Of a stretch of DNA of 41,097 bases, positions 15,368-24,108 are shown one piece after another. The stretch is from WTAW01 sp050124775. Its GTDB lineage: Bacteria > Acidobacteriota > Aminicenantia > Aminicenantales > Aminicenantaceae. Location of the stretch: the NCBI GenBank assembly GCA_050124775.1, contig JASFEP010000003.1, positions 1-41,097 of the forward strand, in the 5' to 3' direction. Numbering within the stretch: the stretch's first letter is position 1; every line of letters begins with the position of its first letter. The notes under the pieces are model-generated. The model had not been told where the DNA came from. It saw only the letters and a list, made by a program, of their open reading frames with translations, and ran no database searches. The position numbers and the translations under genes were made by a program.

Positions 15368-17689
15368 CTAGAAGGAGAATTCTTGGTCCTGGATCCCTCG
15401 CCCCGCATCCATAATTCTCATCAAGTTTCCGGAGAAAATGTTCGTGAGCTCTCTCCTTTCAAAATCAGCCCGGGCGATCTCTGCAAAGACTTTGAGCAGT
15501 GCTTCTTTTGTTGATTTCCCCCACATACATGCTTCATTGACGAACACGACAGATCGTGATCCCAAGGCATCTTTGAGCTCTGTAAGCTTCGTTACGTAAT
15601 CAGCGGGTTCTTCATTGCCCCAAATGAGTCCAACCGCCGAGTCTTTTCTCTTGATAGATTCGAGCACGCTCTTTTCTGGAATGTCCTTCACCAGCAAAAG
15701 AAGAGGTTTTCTTGCTCTTTTCAAAAGAGCCTTTGTGTTTTCAGGACCGAAGTCTTTGACAATGAGAAACAGATCGCCGTCGTTTATGGCCTTTAGATTT
15801 TTTTTCCCTTGATCGCTCACGCCCTTTTCATCGAACAACACATGCTGTTTTTCAATCAACACAAAACACAATCCTGTACGGCCAAACACAGGAGCCCATC
15901 TGAAGTCGTCCTGGAACACATTGATTCCTCTGAGACCGGGAACAACTACGGTTTTCCCCTGCCCGAAGATCGAATTGGCGCTCCTGGCTGATCGGTAGAG
16001 CGAGAGTCCTTTGGCCTCTTTCACCCTCTCTGCGGCTGATAGGAATTTTTTGAGAGTGTCGAATCTGAGGGCATCTTCGGTCAGCTCCTCATCTTCCTCC
16101 AGGATCGACAGCTGGAGTCTGACATGAGAGCCCTCGGCATCGCCGTGATTGGCAATCACATTTTCAAGCGGCGGCATTTTGAAATTGGGCAGGTTCAGGT
16201 ATTTGAGGTAGAAGTTCTCTTCTCTCATCGGATGGATAAAATCCCCTGATTCCGCCGCGAGAATTTCGACAGCTGCGCTCACCAAGTCCCCCGTCTTTTT
16301 CAATATAGCGGGGTTAATCAGGTCCGCATCGTCCCGCGGGCGATGGTATTTGAGATGGGGCCCATCCGAAGCTAAGGCCCAAGCAGAAACGCCCTTCATC
16401 AGGAACGGTGTATGGTCCGAACCGCCGGGGCCGCCTGGTTCGGCCTTGGTGTATTCCAAAATCTCTTGGGGGAGTTTTTCTTTGAGAATATTCCAGATTT
16501 TGGGCCCATAGGTCGTACCTCGGAAACGTATATTCCGTGTTCCATGCCCGACCATATCCATGTTGAAATAAACTATCGTCTTTGCGATGGGATGTGTGGG
16601 GTGGTCGACGTAGTACTCGGACCCCAGGAGCCCTTGCTCCTCTGCAGCCCAAGCGGCGAAAATGACCGTTCGTTCGGGCTTGTAATCGTTGAGCTTCATG
16701 ACTCTGGCTATCTCCATGGTCACCGCTGTCCCCGATGCATTATCATTAGCGCCGTTCATGACGTCTCCTATAGGACTGACTCCCAAGTGATCCATATGAC
16801 CGCCGACAATGATGGCCTCGTCCTTGAGCGTGGGGTCGCTCCCCGATATTTTGGCAAGGATGTTCCGCGTTTTTCTCGCCTCATCGAAGATCGCATTCAC
16901 AGAGACAAAAGCCTTCACTCCTGTCGCAAAAGATTTTGGGAGTTGTCCCGCGCCAGTTCTCCGGAATGAACGTCCGAAATCCATCGGCAATTCTTTAAAG
17001 ATAAAATTGGTCACGCGATCCTCTATAGAAAGAATAACAAATTCCGGATCGTGAAGTTTTTTATCGATCCTCATCCGAAAATAGCTCGATGCACCGGGAC
17101 TGGATGGCCGGAATACGAGCACACCCAGAGCACCCATATCCTGGGCCGTTTTTATGCGGCCATCGATCGTTGCAGCGTCGCCGATTTTGTTCGCGAGCGT
17201 TGGCGGAACAGCGGCCGACATGAGCAGGATCTTATCGTTGACATCCAGTCCGGCATAGTCATCGCGTTTTTGATCGGGCGCCTGAATCCCATACCCGACG
17301 AACATGATCTCTGCCGTAAAGTGACCGGAACCCGAATAGCGCTGCACGCGCCAGTCGTCCCCGTAATAAAAATCTCTTCGGGCTTTATCGGTGATGACCT
17401 CAAAGATCACACCCTCTTCCACATTGTTGTGCTCAATGGTAAATTCCTGGAAATAGGAGCCCTGCTCTCCGGCAGGCTCGAGGCCCCACTCCTTGAACTT
17501 AGCGGAGATGTACTTCTCTCCCATCGCACCGCCGAGCTGTCCGCTTTTGCGGCCCAGCATGGCATCTGCAGCCATATCCTTTATGTAATTGTGTGCTCGG
17601 TGTCCATCAAACTCGATCCTCTTCTCTTTGGCCCATCCGAGAGAGAGAAGAAGAAATAGGATAAACAAATATCCGACCGATTTTTTCAC
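15368..17689 (-). CDS. exported M28 metallopeptidase with degenerate M19-like C-terminal module
   Basis: This secreted aminopeptidase-type enzyme starts at GTG 17689, preceded by AGGAGGT (17695-17701). Residues 1-20 are a signal peptide. A PA domain is inserted at about 125-250. The catalytic M28 domain carries both zinc ions: H298 (G-G-H-M-D-H), D316 (G-A-N-D-N-A-S-G), E350-E351 (A-A-E-E-Q-G), D378 (N-M-D-M-V-G) and H426 (G-S-D-H-T). Residues from about 560 to 773 resemble a membrane-dipeptidase barrel, with V-V-V-P-G-L-R-G-I-N, K-G-V-S-D-Q-G-K and the terminal F-S-G-N-L-M-R-I-M. The M19 metal histidines are replaced, so that part is probably not catalytic. Confidence 0.88.
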   Translation of the reverse strand: MKKSVGYLFILFLLLSLGWAKEKRIEFDGHRAHNYIKDMAADAMLGRKSGQLGGAMGEKYISAKFKEWGLEPAGEQGSYFQEFTIEHNNVEEGVIFEVITDKARRDFYYGDDWRVQRYSGSGHFTAEIMFVGYGIQAPDQKRDDYAGLDVNDKILLMSAAVPPTLANKIGDAATIDGRIKTAQDMGALGVLVFRPSSPGASSYFRMRIDKKLHDPEFVILSIEDRVTNFIFKELPMDFGRSFRRTGAGQLPKSFATGVKAFVSVNAIFDEARKTRNILAKISGSDPTLKDEAIIVGGHMDHLGVSPIGDVMNGANDNASGTAVTMEIARVMKLNDYKPERTVIFAAWAAEEQGLLGSEYYVDHPTHPIAKTIVYFNMDMVGHGTRNIRFRGTTYGPKIWNILKEKLPQEILEYTKAEPGGPGGSDHTPFLMKGVSAWALASDGPHLKYHRPRDDADLINPAILKKTGDLVSAAVEILAAESGDFIHPMREENFYLKYLNLPNFKMPPLENVIANHGDAEGSHVRLQLSILEEDEELTEDALRFDTLKKFLSAAERVKEAKGLSLYRSARSANSIFGQGKTVVVPGLRGINVFQDDFRWAPVFGRTGLCFVLIEKQHVLFDEKGVSDQGKKNLKAINDGDLFLIVKDFGPENTKALLKRARKPLLLLVKDIPEKSVLESIKRKDSAVGLIWGNEEPADYVTKLTELKDALGSRSVVFVNEACMWGKSTKEALLKVFAEIARADFERRELTNIFSGNLMRIMDAGRGIQDQEFSF

Positions 17690-17913
17690 GATTTACCTCC
17701 TCTTATACTTCAACCCTTCACTATTCAATCGATTGACTCGATAAAAAGTCAGTGAAATGCGTGATCAAGCTTGATCTCAAAAGGCTTCTATTATACCGAA
17801 TTCAGACAGACAATAGGAAATTGAATTTTCTTCGAGGGAATCTCCCTCCTGGCATAGAAGCTTGAATGCCCTTTGGAAAATTGCTTGTCAGCCAATTTTT
17901 TGAATATTCCCGA

Positions 17914-20121
17914 TCAATTGAAGAGGAAGGTCGTCTTGACCATAACAACCCGGTCCTTTAAATAACTCTGACCCCCTCCCTCGCGGGTCTCGTTGTAGAT
18001 AAAATAAACGTTCGCACCCGGTTTGTAGATCCATCGAATGAGGAAATTGCCCTTGAACACATCGTCATCATCGTTATACTGAAGATAAGCTTTAGCATAC
18101 AGATTTGGGGTGAAAGAATAGATAATTCTCGCGGCAGCGATGTTTGTGTTGAATTTTCCGCCATCCACCGGCAAGTTGAAATTGTTATAGTCATAGATGA
18201 ATTCGACATTGAGATGTTTGGAGAATTTGACGAAACCGCTGACGTTCAATCGGTAGAGATTCCCGTTGTAAAAATCCCCCAAGTAGGTGTTACCTCGAAC
18301 AGATATCTTTTTGCTCCGGTCAGACTGAAAGAATCCCGAGAAAAAGTTAAAACGATGAATGCCCTCGGGAATAAAAACATCCTCCCTGATCTCGAACGGT
18401 TCCTCCAGATACTCGTAGCTTCGCACATAGCCAAAGTATAGATTACTTCCGTTCTGGAAGAAATTGAATGAACCCAGGCTTTGAGACCTCGACTCCAACT
18501 GTCCCGAGTGATTCTCGAGATAGATGACATTAACAAAGAAATAACTCTGCCTGAGATTGAATATCTTCGGACGGGGACCGACACCAAAATCGGCGCGGAA
18601 TCTTCGCATGTCGGCTCTCGGAACATACCCCATCTCAGAGTTAAAATTCTCCCCTATATCCGTATAAACCAACCGCCCTAAGACAAAATCGGTGTTGTAG
18701 TTCATATCCAGATTCGCAGCCCAGTCTTTCCCTTCGAGATCTGGGCTGAACGTCTTCCCCAGAAATCCCTCTGCACGGAAAGACTGGCCGAAAGCCAGGT
18801 TAACATCGAAGACGGCTCCGCGATTGTAGTGCGAACTGTCGAGAGACTCTCGGCTAAGGACCATCGCCCCTATGGTGGATTTCTCTAAAAAATCCTTTTT
18901 CAGCCTAAAAACCGCATGGTTCATCCGCTCTATTCGGACATCCTCGTCATCGACAGTGTATGAAATCCTGTCGGTCAATATATCGAGAACCCCAAGGCTG
19001 TAGCCTCCTGTTTTTCCAGTGATTCTAAACCCTCCCATAACAGGAATTTCCTCACCATCTTCGGAGAGACCGATGGTCCTGCTGTAAAAGAATCGCATGC
19101 CCGGTGGTTCAAAAGGATCGAAGAGCTCACCCACATAAAAAAGATCCGCGCCCTCCAAAAAAAAACCTCTTTTTTCTGGGAAAAAGAGAGAGAACCGGGT
19201 CAGGTTGAACTGCTCAAGGTCTGCCTCGACCTGCGCAAAATCCGTGTTGATGGTCAAATCTGCTGTTATGTTGGATGTAAGCCGGTATTTGAAATCGAGC
19301 CCGATGTCTCCGGAGGCACTCAAGGAAGATTCGTCTTCCTCCTGAATCCCCCCCGCTATCACATAGGGAATCAGATGAAGCCGCTTGCCCTGTTTGAGTC
19401 CCTCAAACCCAGTGATATTGCCGAAATAAGAGATCCTGTATTTCCCGAAGTACCCTAGATCTCGAGAAATAGGTGCCCAATAAGCCTCTTCTCTCTTCCG
19501 TGCGATGTGTCGGCCGAAGTTGACGCCCCAAGTCTGTCGATCCGCGGTCTTAAACCGGAGTGTGAAAAAGGGAATGGCGATCTCGATCGTCCATCCACAC
19601 TCATCCCTCTGGGTCTTGGAATACCACAAACCATCCCAATCCCAATTGATTCGGCTGCCCTCCCCGCTGATCAGAGCATCCCTCCGCGCTCCCAGAGGAT
19701 TTGTCATAAAATAGGCCGCGTTCCGGTGATCGTGGTAGGTGTCCAAATAGATCTCGAAATAGTCATTATCCTGGAGGGGGGCATCCCTTCGCATCTCGCT
19801 GGCCACAATCTGATCCGGTTGGCTATCGTAGCAATTAACACCTATGTATAAATAGTCATCGTCATACAGGATGCGAACCTCGGTTGCTTCTGTAATGGGC
19901 TCTCCCTCCCGGGGTTCTCTCTGAGTGAGATCGCCGATCACTTCGGCCCTTTGCCAAGCCATATCGTCAAGCTTTCCGTCTACAATGATCGGTTCGGCCG
20001 CTCTTACAGCTCGAATCTTTAATTCTTCAGGCTGCTGGGAGAACAGGAGGAATGGGTAGAGAAACACCAAACCTATCGCTCCTGCTGAGTTTCTTCTCCA
20101 CATCTTCTTGCTCTGTCTCAT
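17914..20121 (-). CDS. DUF5916 outer-membrane protein with CBM9-like N-terminus
   Basis: Residues 1 to about 28 are a signal peptide. Residues 35-230 form a CBM9/DOMON-like sandwich, seen in I-I-V-D-G-K-L-D-D-M-A-W, D-D-D-Y-L-Y-I-G-V and D-N-D-Y-F-E-I-Y-L-D-T. Residues 250-735 are the DUF5916 region, rich in alternating strands and aromatic ends as in an outer-membrane barrel, with F-F-P-E-K-R-G-F-F-L-E-G near 340 and a final F-N. The substrate is unknown; a carbohydrate or surface role is usual speculation. ATG 20121 is used; ATG 20103 is also possible. It is transcribed in the same direction as M28 but separated by 224 bp. Confidence 0.82.
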   Translation of the reverse strand: MRQSKKMWRRNSAGAIGLVFLYPFLLFSQQPEELKIRAVRAAEPIIVDGKLDDMAWQRAEVIGDLTQREPREGEPITEATEVRILYDDDYLYIGVNCYDSQPDQIVASEMRRDAPLQDNDYFEIYLDTYHDHRNAAYFMTNPLGARRDALISGEGSRINWDWDGLWYSKTQRDECGWTIEIAIPFFTLRFKTADRQTWGVNFGRHIARKREEAYWAPISRDLGYFGKYRISYFGNITGFEGLKQGKRLHLIPYVIAGGIQEEDESSLSASGDIGLDFKYRLTSNITADLTINTDFAQVEADLEQFNLTRFSLFFPEKRGFFLEGADLFYVGELFDPFEPPGMRFFYSRTIGLSEDGEEIPVMGGFRITGKTGGYSLGVLDILTDRISYTVDDEDVRIERMNHAVFRLKKDFLEKSTIGAMVLSRESLDSSHYNRGAVFDVNLAFGQSFRAEGFLGKTFSPDLEGKDWAANLDMNYNTDFVLGRLVYTDIGENFNSEMGYVPRADMRRFRADFGVGPRPKIFNLRQSYFFVNVIYLENHSGQLESRSQSLGSFNFFQNGSNLYFGYVRSYEYLEEPFEIREDVFIPEGIHRFNFFSGFFQSDRSKKISVRGNTYLGDFYNGNLYRLNVSGFVKFSKHLNVEFIYDYNNFNLPVDGGKFNTNIAAARIIYSFTPNLYAKAYLQYNDDDDVFKGNFLIRWIYKPGANVYFIYNETREGGGQSYLKDRVVMVKTTFLFN

Positions 20122-20299
20122 GCCTTTTTAGCTCGGGAAATACAATTTCGATCGGAATAAATATTCCGGCCTCATTGATCGATCTTTGTAAGATACATCC
20201 AATGTTGTTCAGGATTTGTAGTATATACGCAGGCTGAATGATTAAGTTTGAGACGATAGGTCTCAGGTTTACTCCAAGAAAGGAACAGAATCCGCTATA

Positions 20300-21631
20300 C
20301 TAGACTGTTCGTTTGACCAGGTGGTGGATCCCCTCCAGCAGCATGTCTACGTGTTTTTGTGTGATGTAGAAATGGGTCGAGACACGGAGACCGTACGTGC
20401 CTTTCTCCCTGTTTCCGACAGTCCTGATCACGATGTTGTACTTTTCGCGCACATAATCGACAACATCTCTCGGCTCGATTCCCTCGATGGAAAAAGCGGT
20501 TAATCCTCCGCTGATGTAGGGATCCTCGGATGTGTGCAGCCGGACACCCGGAATTTTTTTGAGCTCTCTTTTCAAATACCCTGCCAGCGTTTTGATTCGT
20601 CTCTCGATCCTTTGTTTACCAATATGGTTTTGGAAATCGACAGCCTCGCCCAACGCGATGGTCAATGCGTCCGCTCTCTGTCCTACGGCCTCGAATTTCC
20701 TAGCGCTTGAGGAATTATCCCATCCTCCCGTGGCAAGAGTAGCCCAGACCTTATCGAGATGCTCTTTCTTGATATAGAGCACCCCCACCCCTGTGGGCGC
20801 GCCCAGCCACTTGTACGGACTGGTCGCAAAGAAATCGACATCCATCTCCTTCATGTCGAGGTCGAGCATGCCGATCCCGTGGGCGCTGTCGGCAAGGACA
20901 AGGACACCTTTTTCGTGAGCCATTTTGCACAACTCTTTGAGCGGCGAGATCAGGCCGGATATGTAGACGGTGTGGCTGATGCTGATGACCTTTGTTTTGG
21001 GAGTGATATACTTTTCGAAACCGGAAACGAACTCATCCACGCTCGCGGGAGGCAAACCTATGGGCGCGTACACGATTTTGATGCCGTACCGTTTTTCTTT
21101 AAGATTCCAAGGATGAGTTCCCCCGGGATGCTCCATCGTAGAGAGGATGACCTCGTCTCCCTCTTTGAGATCCAGGCCGTTGGCAATAAAATTCATTCCC
21201 TCAGTGGTGTTGCGGGTGATGGCGACCTCCTCCGGCTCCGCATGAATGAACTCGGCGACTTTTCTGCGCACTTCCTCTTTTTTTCTCGGAATGTACGCAT
21301 ACGTATCATACGGGTTCGTGGCCTGGACCTTGAAGGTTTTCATCAACGTGTTGAATACCGGTTTGGGCATGGGTCCTACGGTCCCGTTGTTCATCATGAT
21401 AACCCCGTCCTGAAAGAGAAAATGTCTTCTGACCGCATTCCAATACACTCCGTCCGGCGATTCATCCTCGATGTATTTCGCGTTCAAGGATGTAATACTC
21501 TGGTATACTGAGGCATTCAACCTGTTCAAGGCCGCGACTGAAAGAGTCGAGCCGATAAGACAATATTTAACAAAATCTCTTCTGGAAAATCCCTCGAACC
21601 TTTCATTTTTGTGCTTTGATATTTGGTCCAT
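20300..21631 (-). CDS. Tat-exported class V aminotransferase (isopenicillin-N-epimerase-like)
   Basis: This PLP-dependent enzyme of fold type I belongs to the class V group, which includes cysteine desulfurases and isopenicillin N epimerase. GGAGG lies about 9 nt before ATG 21631. The N-terminus carries a twin-arginine motif R17-R18-D-F-V-K followed by a hydrophobic stretch, so it should be exported folded with its cofactor. The PLP lysine is K274 in S-P-Y-K-W-L-G, with D248 and H251 in A-D-S-A-H-G contacting the ring. The substrate is not evident. The Tat-exported DUF362 gene lies 74 bp upstream on the same strand, so the two may share a transcript. Confidence 0.85.
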   Translation of the reverse strand: MDQISKHKNERFEGFSRRDFVKYCLIGSTLSVAALNRLNASVYQSITSLNAKYIEDESPDGVYWNAVRRHFLFQDGVIMMNNGTVGPMPKPVFNTLMKTFKVQATNPYDTYAYIPRKKEEVRRKVAEFIHAEPEEVAITRNTTEGMNFIANGLDLKEGDEVILSTMEHPGGTHPWNLKEKRYGIKIVYAPIGLPPASVDEFVSGFEKYITPKTKVISISHTVYISGLISPLKELCKMAHEKGVLVLADSAHGIGMLDLDMKEMDVDFFATSPYKWLGAPTGVGVLYIKKEHLDKVWATLATGGWDNSSSARKFEAVGQRADALTIALGEAVDFQNHIGKQRIERRIKTLAGYLKRELKKIPGVRLHTSEDPYISGGLTAFSIEGIEPRDVVDYVREKYNIVIRTVGNREKGTYGLRVSTHFYITQKHVDMLLEGIHHLVKRTV

Positions 21632-21705
21632 AAACCTGTCCTCCTCTCCACTGTTAAACTAAAACTTTAGTATTTTGTTTGACAGACAGTTCGCGATTGC
21701 TCGCG

Positions 21706-22659
21706 CTATATCTTGACCTCTGCGATTTTGACTTTATTAAGGCTCATCTCACCCAGACCGTGATCATGGGCCATCTTGATCTGGAAGATGTCTTCGGGCT
21801 TTAGCCCCCACAGGGTGCAGCAATAAGCATCCATGGCCACCCGGTCCTGACCGGCCACGACTTTTTGCGGCTTTGTGATCTCGCCCGGGCCCATCGGACC
21901 GTTGGTGATGATAAACTCTGTGGCATCCACAACACACAGTGTGGGAAGAATCACGGTGTTGAGATCCGCGATGCATTGGTCAAGGTGTTTGATGTCATTG
22001 ATCTCTGTTTTCCACCCGGGTTTGTGGAAATTCTCTCTGTTATTTTTACGATGATTCAATCCCATCATATTTTTCATCGTTCCCGTGAATTTGTTTCCAG
22101 CGTGGTCCTTCGTGATGGGGATGTCGATGAACACATCATTGTTATAAAATTCCTTCATGATCATCGCCTCTTTGAGGGCCCGTCCCATCGGCACTTTGGC
22201 GGGCTTGAAGTTCGCCTCATCGCTTGCAACCAGTTTTAAGTTGGCTCCCTCTTCCTTCAACACAGCTCCGAGCCCGGTCTTTTCCCAATTTTCCATCGTT
22301 AGCCAGGACAGACAGTTGACCTCTTCGGCGCCTGCCTTTTTACACATCTGGACGATGGCACGGACGATCTCGGGTTTAGTGAACGTCCCGGGATGCCATC
22401 TCTGGACGTTGGGAAGAATGGCAACTCTTGCGCCCTTAGGAATGAAGTGGTCCATTCCCCCGAGAAGTTCGACAGCTTTCATGGTGTTCGCATAATAATC
22501 GGCCCCCTCAACGACAGCGATATCATGCGCTCCGTGGGCCATGGCAAGTGCTTTTGGGACATGAACGAAATGACCGAGGGCTGTCCCGCCCACCGCAGCA
22601 GTCAGACCATATTGGGCACTTTTTTTGATGAATTCTCTTCGTCCTATTTTATTCCCCAT
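21706..22659 (-). CDS. Tat-exported DUF362 protein (second copy)
   Basis: This second DUF362 protein has a Tat signal: R7-R8-E-F-I-K-K, followed by a hydrophobic segment ending in an A-L-A-M-A region near residue 40. AAAGGAGG stands 5 nt before ATG 22659. The mature domain carries V-A-I-L-P-N-V-Q-R-W-H-P-G, I-D-I-P-I-T-K-D-H and M-K-N-M-M-G-L-N-H-R, matching the metal/ligand-like region of the family. The 317 residues are normal. It is distinct from the copy at 7027 and is probably co-transcribed with the class V aminotransferase that follows. A clear sigma-70-type promoter lies upstream. Confidence 0.82.
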   Translation of the reverse strand: MGNKIGRREFIKKSAQYGLTAAVGGTALGHFVHVPKALAMAHGAHDIAVVEGADYYANTMKAVELLGGMDHFIPKGARVAILPNVQRWHPGTFTKPEIVRAIVQMCKKAGAEEVNCLSWLTMENWEKTGLGAVLKEEGANLKLVASDEANFKPAKVPMGRALKEAMIMKEFYNNDVFIDIPITKDHAGNKFTGTMKNMMGLNHRKNNRENFHKPGWKTEINDIKHLDQCIADLNTVILPTLCVVDATEFIITNGPMGPGEITKPQKVVAGQDRVAMDAYCCTLWGLKPEDIFQIKMAHDHGLGEMSLNKVKIAEVKI

Positions 22660-22707
22660 GAGTCCTCCTTTCGAAATTCAATAAATATTATTCAAATCTT
22701 TATTGGG

Positions 22708-22736
22708 ATAATATAATACAAAATCCGAAAGTGCAA
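22708..22736 (-). promoter_or_regulatory. sigma-70-type promoter for the DUF362 gene
   Basis: On the minus strand TTGCAC (22731-22736), 17 nt, then TATTAT (22708-22713). The predicted start is near 22701, about 40 nt before ATG 22659. Both hexamers and the spacing fit the standard consensus. Confidence 0.6.
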
Positions 22737-22753
22737 ATTCTTTCATCGGGATA

Positions 22754-23620
22754 TCAGGAAGTTGAAGGGCTGTCGAAGAACTTCGATCCCTTGAGAATGA
22801 TACTCCCCTTGTCGACTTTGATGTGATCTGCGATAACACGACACTTGGTTTTCAAGAGAAAAAAGATCGGGCGGTTCTCTTCGGACAGTCCCTCAAAATT
22901 CCCCTGACCTTTGCTTATGATAAATTCCGCAGCCTCATAGATCTTGAGAAATTCATCCGAACAGAAAGGCAAAATATTTCCTGGTGCGTCCGACCCCGAA
23001 GATATTATGTCTGCTACCTTATCTATGCCGGCCGCGACGGCATCTTCCCTGAGAGCATCGTTGATGACAGGCTGCTCCCGCACCACATAGATCACAGGTT
23101 TTCCGAGTTCTTCGATGAGAACGCGGTCGAACACCGTTTCTCCCGCGTTATCTGCGATGTAAAGAACGTCTCTAGCCTGAGCTAAGGCTCTCTTGAAGAG
23201 CTTATAGTGATCGATGGCAAATCTCTGATCGAGGATGGATTCGAGGTCTTTCTCCAGGTCGAAAGGCATGTTGGACCCAAAATCGATCACATTTCCGGCG
23301 ATGGCGATCCGGATAGCTATTCTCAAAGGATCCTCCGACGACCGCACCCTCTCCTTCAGCCCCGGATAAAGAGCGAGAGCCTGTTGTGTGCATCGTTCCT
23401 TGATCTCTCTATAGGGGTCTTCGTTCCCGGTCAATCGCGATACGATCCTGTAAACTTCCCTGCCGATCTCTGGGGGTGTGGCCCCCGGAGGTATCTTCGG
23501 CAATAGTGTGCTAACCTCGAGCAAAATCCTATGGATCGTGTCTTCATTTGCGCCGATCATCCGGGCCGTGTTGAGCGCCTGCTGGAAAAAACACGGATAG
23601 CAGTCCAGGTAGATTTTCAT
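22754..23620 (-). CDS. DUF89 / ARMT1-like metal-dependent phosphatase
   Basis: DUF89 proteins are metal-dependent phosphatases thought to remove damaged phosphometabolites. The D-C7-x-x-C10 pair at the N-terminus marks the prokaryotic subgroup. The metal-binding D157-N158 stands in I-A-D-N-A-G-E-T-V-F-D; further family motifs are V-I-N-D-A-L-R-E-D-A (186-194) and S-K-G-Q-G-N-F-E (236-243). Its 288 residues are normal. It is cytoplasmic. ATG 23620 has no Shine-Dalgarno; a TGATATAAT element lies just upstream, suggesting a nearly leaderless message. It may also be the last gene behind the sigma-54 promoter near 23990. Confidence 0.85.
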   Translation of the reverse strand: MKIYLDCYPCFFQQALNTARMIGANEDTIHRILLEVSTLLPKIPPGATPPEIGREVYRIVSRLTGNEDPYREIKERCTQQALALYPGLKERVRSSEDPLRIAIRIAIAGNVIDFGSNMPFDLEKDLESILDQRFAIDHYKLFKRALAQARDVLYIADNAGETVFDRVLIEELGKPVIYVVREQPVINDALREDAVAAGIDKVADIISSGSDAPGNILPFCSDEFLKIYEAAEFIISKGQGNFEGLSEENRPIFFLLKTKCRVIADHIKVDKGSIILKGSKFFDSPSTS

Positions 23621-23629
23621 ATCCAGACG

Positions 23630-23638
23630 ATTATATCA
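23630..23638 (-). promoter_or_regulatory. extended -10 (TGA-TATAAT) next to the DUF89 start
   Basis: The minus strand reads TGATATAAT, ending 9 nt before ATG 23620. The predicted transcript begins about 3 nt before the codon. The perfect -10, the TG extension and the lack of a Shine-Dalgarno fit a leaderless gene; the -35 region is poor. Confidence 0.4.
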
Positions 23639-23657
23639 CTCATGATGCAAATACTCA

Positions 23658-23804
23658 TCAATCAAATCCGATCGTAGGCATTTCGCGGTTGAAGGAAGGA
23701 CGTTGCTTTTTTATGTGAATCCCAAAACAGAGATGAGAAAACGAACGAGCCAAAAAATCAGAAATGCTATACAGGAGCGAGAATGTGTCCAAAAACTCCG
23801 GCAC
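23658..23804 (-). CDS. possible 48-codon ORF behind the small membrane peptide
   Basis: A frame from GTG 23804 (or TTG 23792, about 11 nt after GGAGG) runs to TGA 23658-23660. It has no recognised domain. It begins 8 nt after the stop of the 29-codon gene and could be a second small protein of the same transcript. The coding evidence is weak. Confidence 0.2.
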   Translation of the reverse strand: MPEFLDTFSLLYSISDFLARSFSHLCFGIHIKKQRPSFNREMPTIGFD

Positions 23805-23811
23805 CTCCTCG

Positions 23812-23901
23812 CTAGAAGGTGAAAGAAGGATGGAGAGATGATAAAAACATGAAGAAAAATAAAATCAAAAGCAGAAGAATAACAAACATCTTTTTACTCA
23901 T
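23812..23901 (-). CDS. 29-residue single-TM peptide under a sigma-54-like promoter
   Basis: This gene is too short for normal ORF calling. AGGGGGA stands 5 nt before ATG 23901, and the frame ends at TAG 23812-23814. The peptide begins M-S-K-K-M-F-V-I-L, followed by an uninterrupted leucine/phenylalanine-rich segment to about residue 22, then S-S-L-H-P-S-F-T-F. It should span the membrane once with a positive N-terminus inside. A -24/-12 promoter (start near 23975) and an upstream palindrome sit just ahead, so it appears to be a deliberate transcription unit. Candidate roles are a signal peptide pheromone, a regulator of the sensor kinase, or a toxin-like peptide; none can be chosen from sequence. 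Confidence 0.5.
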   Translation of the reverse strand: MSKKMFVILLLLILFFFMFLSSLHPSFTF

Positions 23902-23985
23902 AAGATCCCCCTGGTTGTCCTTTTTGCCCTCCGCCCAGAATAATTTTCACAATCCAGCTATCGATGTATCAACCGAATGGATGAG

Positions 23986-24001
23986 AGCAAAATTTATGCC
24001 A
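23986..24001 (-). promoter_or_regulatory. sigma-54 (-24/-12) promoter, small-peptide gene
   Basis: The minus strand reads TGGCATAAATTTTGCT, which keeps GG at -24 and GC at -12 with exact spacing. The predicted start is near 23975, giving a leader of about 74 nt before ATG 23901. Confidence 0.65.
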
Positions 24002-24061
24002 TATTCAAAAAACGGATATCCCCAAGACAATAAGACTCGAAGGGTAAAATTTGATCCCACC

Positions 24062-24078
24062 CGTAAACAATATTTACA
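24062..24078. promoter_or_regulatory. activator-binding palindrome (upstream activating site)
   Basis: CGTAAA-CAATA-TTTACA shares the core GTAAA-N5-TTTAC with the other sites in this region. Its centre is 83 bp upstream of the -12 element at 23987. Confidence 0.6.
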
Positions 24079-24108
24079 ATAATAGAATAAGAGGGAGCGT
24101 TAAAAGTA

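Noticed and set aside
17763..17776. 14-bp palindrome GATCAAGCTTGATC upstream of the M28 gene
   Set aside because: One such palindrome is expected by chance in a window of this size, and no second copy or promoter match supports it.
23819..24082. 87-codon plus-strand ORF in the DUF89-transglutaminase gap
   Set aside because: It runs antisense through the -24/-12 element, the palindrome and the 29-codon peptide gene, and has AT-biased, domain-free composition.
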